A program made the position numbers and the translations under genes. Under the pieces are notes generated by a model. That model worked only from the letters and a program-made list of their open reading frames with translations, was not told the DNA's origin and did no database searches. Positions 60,032 to 64,000 of a DNA stretch of 64,000 bases are shown here, piece after piece. The DNA comes from Dryococelus australis (lineage: Eukaryota; Arthropoda; Insecta; Phasmatodea; Phasmatidae). Location of the stretch: positions 207,570,709 through 207,634,708 of the forward strand of contig CM057009.1 in NCBI GenBank assembly GCA_029891345.1, given 5' to 3'. The first letter of the stretch is position 1. Each line of letters starts with the position of its first letter.

Positions 60032-62359
60032 AAGGACTGAGAAATAACATATACATATAAAATTATAGAAGTGGCATAAGAAACACATTAGTCATACATA
60101 CTGGGAATCGTACATGGCACAAAAGGATGAAAATTTCTTATAAAATAGGCAAGACATAATACTTGCTTGTAAATTGGTAAACAATCTTAGGTCCAGAGGT
60201 AAATCAACTAGATTATGAGTAAAAACACATTAATTGTGGTGGTGTGATCTCTTTTTTTTTTTTAATTTATTATTTTCTTTTATGGTCAATAGACAACATA
60301 TATAAACAACTAAACAAATTAGCACCCTGTGCATAAATAAATCAACAAGTAATATGATGAGTATTAAATATAAAATTTTGATAATGAGAGAGTACATTAA
60401 AATATTTGCAGCAATATGAAGGTAAAATATTGTGTTTATAAAATGTTATAAAACTTAATTCTCAGAACATAATGCACTTGAGCTTCCTGAATATAGGGCT
60501 AAGACAAAACAACTTAACCGTATCATAAAAATGCTAAACTTCAATGATTATAAATATATAAAAGGATGCATGGCCAGCATTTAACCAATTTAAAGGGGAT
60601 CCCTGCATAATATGTTATAAAATTTATATATAAAGCATATATTATTTTTAATATGCATGTCAAATTACGTTAACTTGCGTAATAAAACCACAAAGTAAAA
60701 AAAAAAAAAAAATCTGTTACAAATTGGATAAAGTAAAAACATTATTACCAAAGTTATAAAGAGATTAAACCACACAGATAAAGTGGTAACTACACAGTAT
60801 GTAAATTACTTGTGCGTGAAATAGATTAATTAATTAATTCCAATGGTTAGTCCACTTAGCTGTCTAAAGTAGTAGAACCAACATCACTTGAATACTGTAG
60901 AATGTGAAATTTTAAATATCCAAGAAAAGTAGCGTATACTTGATCATGAAGAGACTTTGATACGAGATGAAACGCACGAGCCAAACAGGAAACCTCGTGG
61001 ACATCAAGCAGGTAGAAAGTTGAAACCCAGGGAACCAGAGGAACCCTCACTACAACATACAATACAATTGTATGAAAATAGTGAGTAAAGAATTAATTAG
61101 GGACATGAACGAGGCAAAACAAATTGAAGTACTCACCATGAGGGTACACAAGAATTACTATATTATCCAGGAGGATGCCGAAATCAAGCAGAGATGCACC
61201 AAAATAAAAACCATTTAAAATTCACCTCACCACAAAAAAACTACTACTAGGCTCCACTACATGATGCACAACATTTTTTTTGTAAAATTTAAAACGGGCT
61301 TACGTCCCCACAAACTGCCTCATGGCCGCCGCATGTCGCCAACACGTCATGACTGCAACGAGCCTAGGAACAAAGTCTGTACCAAAGATGACCACCAGGG
61401 GATGCCACTGCGGCAAACCCAAGTACAGATAGTTCTGGGACCACTGCTAGATGTCGCGGACTGTCCAAAAAGGACTTGAACATGAGAAAGGTCTGCAAGA
61501 CTGGCAAGTGGGCACATGAACGAAAGACATTTTTTATGCAAAGTCACGCACTGGATGCATGAACACCTGCTGACTTTGCGAACACTGCCACGCCAACATG
61601 AAGCGTGAAAGAGGATAACAATGGTTTTCACGACAAAAGGAATGTGCTAAGTTTCGCAGCACGTTCAGTGAAAAAGGAAAACAAGGACATGAAATGCGGT
61701 TCTGGATGTCGCTAACAAGATTGAAAACGAAGCTTTGCAAATACGACTTGAACAGTAGGAAGGAAAAAAAAAGAGCTTTAAATATTAAAATATTAATAAA
61801 CTCATATGAAGTAGGTTGAGATAAATAAATTAATCTATTTATATCGCCAGATAAACAAATGTTAAAAGTATACAAGTTACTTGATGAAAATGAAAATGGA
61901 GATAAATAAATATACAGGAAATAAACTTTACTTGCAAATCAGACAACTCATATGTAGATCAAAATGAGAATATAAGTATTATTTACCATCATAACAAAGG
62001 TAGTAAAAATACACACATATGATAAAAAAAAACTCAGAATATAGACAATTAACTTGAATAGACAGTATTTAAAATTAAGTTAACTAACAAATCGAGAGAC
62101 TATGATAATTCTCAGTAATGTAGTAACTGATCAAAACATTAAAAATTATATTTTCAAAAAAGGTTTAAAAATTATACATCAAAAACTGATAGAGACGCAT
62201 AATGCAAAAAATCATAGAGGCATACTCATGAGAAAAAATATGGTGACATAATTAAAACATTAATATAGCGGCATAAAAAATATTGTAGGGACATAGTTTC
62301 TTAATGTCGTAATTAAAAACGCATGTAAAAATTAGTGTCATATTTGAGACGGCACAGAA
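60032..62359. other. Region without a recognised gene
   Basis: AT-rich. A plus-strand frame at about 60934-61083 encodes a Glu/Arg/Pro-rich peptide (DHEETLIRDETHEPNRKPRG) without a known relative. Frames at 61261-61640 overlap on both strands and show no domain. No transposon ends were recognised. Confidence 0.35.
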
Positions 62360-62395
62360 GGCTGCTCCAGTGATGGGTGGTCTGAGCTTTCTCTC

Positions 62396-62503
62396 CTATT
62401 TGTCTGCTACGTGCAGAGGGGTCTGATATAAACACTCGCTTGGGGCGGTATAGGCCGCCTTTTGCTCCTCCATCCATGAACCATGCCATTTTCTAAAAGG
62501 CAT
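62396..62503 (-). pseudogene. MPF protein, copy C (short, truncated)
   Basis: Starts MPFRKWHGSWMEEQKAAY at 62503, matching the start and leader context of the other copies, but stops after 35 codons (TAG at 62398). The later conserved blocks were not found in the ~130 bases beyond, so this copy is truncated or diverged. Confidence 0.45.
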
Positions 62504-62865
62504 AGAGGTCCAGTCAACATTTAAGTACACTCTCCGATCGACATGCACTCAAGACAGATCCCTGGCTAAGTATATGTCAAATAGCGGTTGGCTGCGCAAG
62601 CTCGGTGCTCTAATCAGTTCCCCGCCACTGGCGTGCAAACCTAGAGTGGTCAGCCGTGTGGGCCGTCTTCCTATCACTATTAGGTGAGGTCGCAACAGGG
62701 GTTAGGCCTTCAGTCCTAGGCAAATACTCCTTCCAGCACTGTGAGCACTAGACAGTCACTTGAGGTGACTGTCTAGCCCTTCTTGGATGAGTTACTAGTG
62801 GTTAGGACTCTACCGTTCTCTCCACCGAGTGTCTAGAGCGGGTGGCCATTGAATGGTGGGGTGTT

Positions 62866-62918
62866 TGTGTGTGTGTGTGTACATGCGTGCGTGCGCGTAT
62901 GTGTGTGTGTGTGTGTCT
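62866..62918 (+). repeat. (GT)n microsatellite
   Basis: Interrupted GT dinucleotides with TGCG variants inside the leader of copy C. Confidence 0.9.
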
Positions 62919-63650
62919 GACATACAGATTCCTGAAGGGAATCTGCAGTCCTACTCTATGGTTAATACTTGTAATAACACCCAGTCTCCTTTGACGTCTT
63001 ACGGTAATATAATTTCTAGTGGTCATAAGGAATACCTCTAGAATAGAAATCCTACCTCTAGAATAGAAATCCTCAGTGAAAAGTACAAGATGTATTTATT
63101 ATAAATAATAAATACAATGACACGTACTACCTCCTATCCAAGCAGATTGTGATATGGAAATAGCCTACGGTAAACAGGTGTAGGCAACCTGCTCCTAGAC
63201 TAACCAAAATGGTGAATGACTTTGACGGCTATGAAAATAACTCTGGTCGCAGCTACTCTAGCCAAGGGGCATCTAGAAGAGACTTTACAAAAAGGGAACC
63301 ACTACTTGTAAAGTCAGTGGGTGTAGTTGTCTCTACCAGCAAGTAGAGGCGGCTTCTAAACCAGGAGGTACAGCAGCAGAAGTGTGATTGAGTCTGGAGG
63401 CTTTGTTGAAGGAGTGTGTCTGGAAGATGCTGATGGTAGTAGACGACAATGGAGCTTCTGGTAGCTGGTGGTAGAGACTGCAGGAGCCTCTGGTAACATC
63501 AAAGGTGGCAACCTCTGGTGGCTGCTGAGGAAAGAGCCCCAGCACACGAAGTGCTGAGGCAAGCTATTGGAGAAGGAAATAACTCCCGACCTCGGCCTTG
63601 GGCTAATGATGTCTGTCGGGACGGGAGTAAAACCCCCGCTCTCGGTTTCT

Positions 63651-64000
63651 TTTATTCAGGACACCTTGTGACAGTTGCGGGGTGCTTCATGGTAGATGTA
63701 GTGGCTCGTGACAAGTGTTGGGTGCTTTGTGATAGTTTTGCCCTGGTGAGTCATCACTCTTCGAGAAGGCTGGGGCGAGCAGTGTGACGTGGCTTCACAT
63801 GTGGCAGCTAGGTAGTTCACAGTATTTGGATGTTGAAGAGGGGGTTGTTCTTGATGGCACGGGAAAGTGGCAAGTGTCAACGTAAACAAAAACAATGCAA
63901 TTTGGATTTCACACTTCTATCTTGATGTTTCCATTCTATTGTCTAAGACTTCTGTTTTAAAGACTATCTACTGTGCTCACGAATGCCAATATATTAACTT
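63651..64000. other. Right edge of the window, no recognised gene
   Basis: An 89-codon plus-strand frame (63518-63787) starts in copy C and continues here but has no known domain. The last 150 bases are AT-rich. Confidence 0.35.

Larger units (their letters stand above)
62360..63650 (-). mobile_element. MPF-family retroelement-like copy C
   Basis: A minus-strand copy colinear with copy A. Leader, AATAAATAC signal and ACCAGAGGCT repeats are all present, with a (GT)n expansion near 62866-62918 that the others lack. Right of about 63650 the similarity fades. Confidence 0.55.

Overview
This is an AT-rich stretch of a large, repeat-filled animal genome, most likely an arthropod (a big-genome insect or a crustacean; I cannot be more exact). 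There are introns, no operons, and nearly every recognisable coding stretch is a decayed transposable element. The only clear host gene is a pair of spliced exons (minus strand, 49312-49825) of an SLC2A13-type proton/myo-inositol cotransporter.

Layout. 0.2-8.05 kb: a broken Ty3/gypsy LTR retrotransposon (long LTRs, Gag with zinc knuckles, protease, RT, RNase H, integrase; no recognisable Env). 9.41-11.64 kb: a small DNA-transposon-like unit with perfect 18-bp inverted ends and ATTT flanks, carrying a pseudogene of the protein family I recall as DUF7869. 12.10-34.59 kb: a fossil Maverick/Polinton about 22.5 kb long, with ~1.16 kb terminal inverted repeats, AG...CT ends, a 6-bp target duplication (one mismatch) and a frameshifted protein-primed DNA polymerase B at 27.67-31.53 kb. 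Its interior also holds a decayed zinc-finger gene and later insertions: a 3.9 kb inverted-repeat element, a tRNA-type SINE, a TA-flanked mariner/pogo-like element and a MITE. 34.82-35.98 kb: a Tc1 element directly outside the Polinton.

The right half (36-64 kb) holds a tRNA-derived SINE, an unnamed invertebrate repeat-protein pseudogene (38.7-39.5 kb), a Tc1 fossil (45.9-46.1 kb), a pogo-type terminus, the transporter exons, a nested ~1 kb fold-back element (51.17-52.13 kb), a hAT deletion derivative (52.53-54.89 kb) and a second hAT 5' fragment (59.3-60.03 kb). It also holds three copies (40.2-41.8 minus, 55.97-57.67 plus, 62.36-63.65 minus) of a retroelement-like family I do not recognise. 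Each copy has a ~1.1 kb promoter/leader region with degenerate ACCAGAGGCT repeats, followed by an ORF starting Met-Pro-Phe. The two longer copies encode proteins that align along their length although both are broken.

The elements look old: frames are broken, catalytic residues are lost in places (Ty3 protease, PolB motif A), and elements are nested. The three most useful leads are the inverted-repeat-bounded DUF7869 unit, the Polinton with its octamer-rich ends, and the three-copy MPF family.
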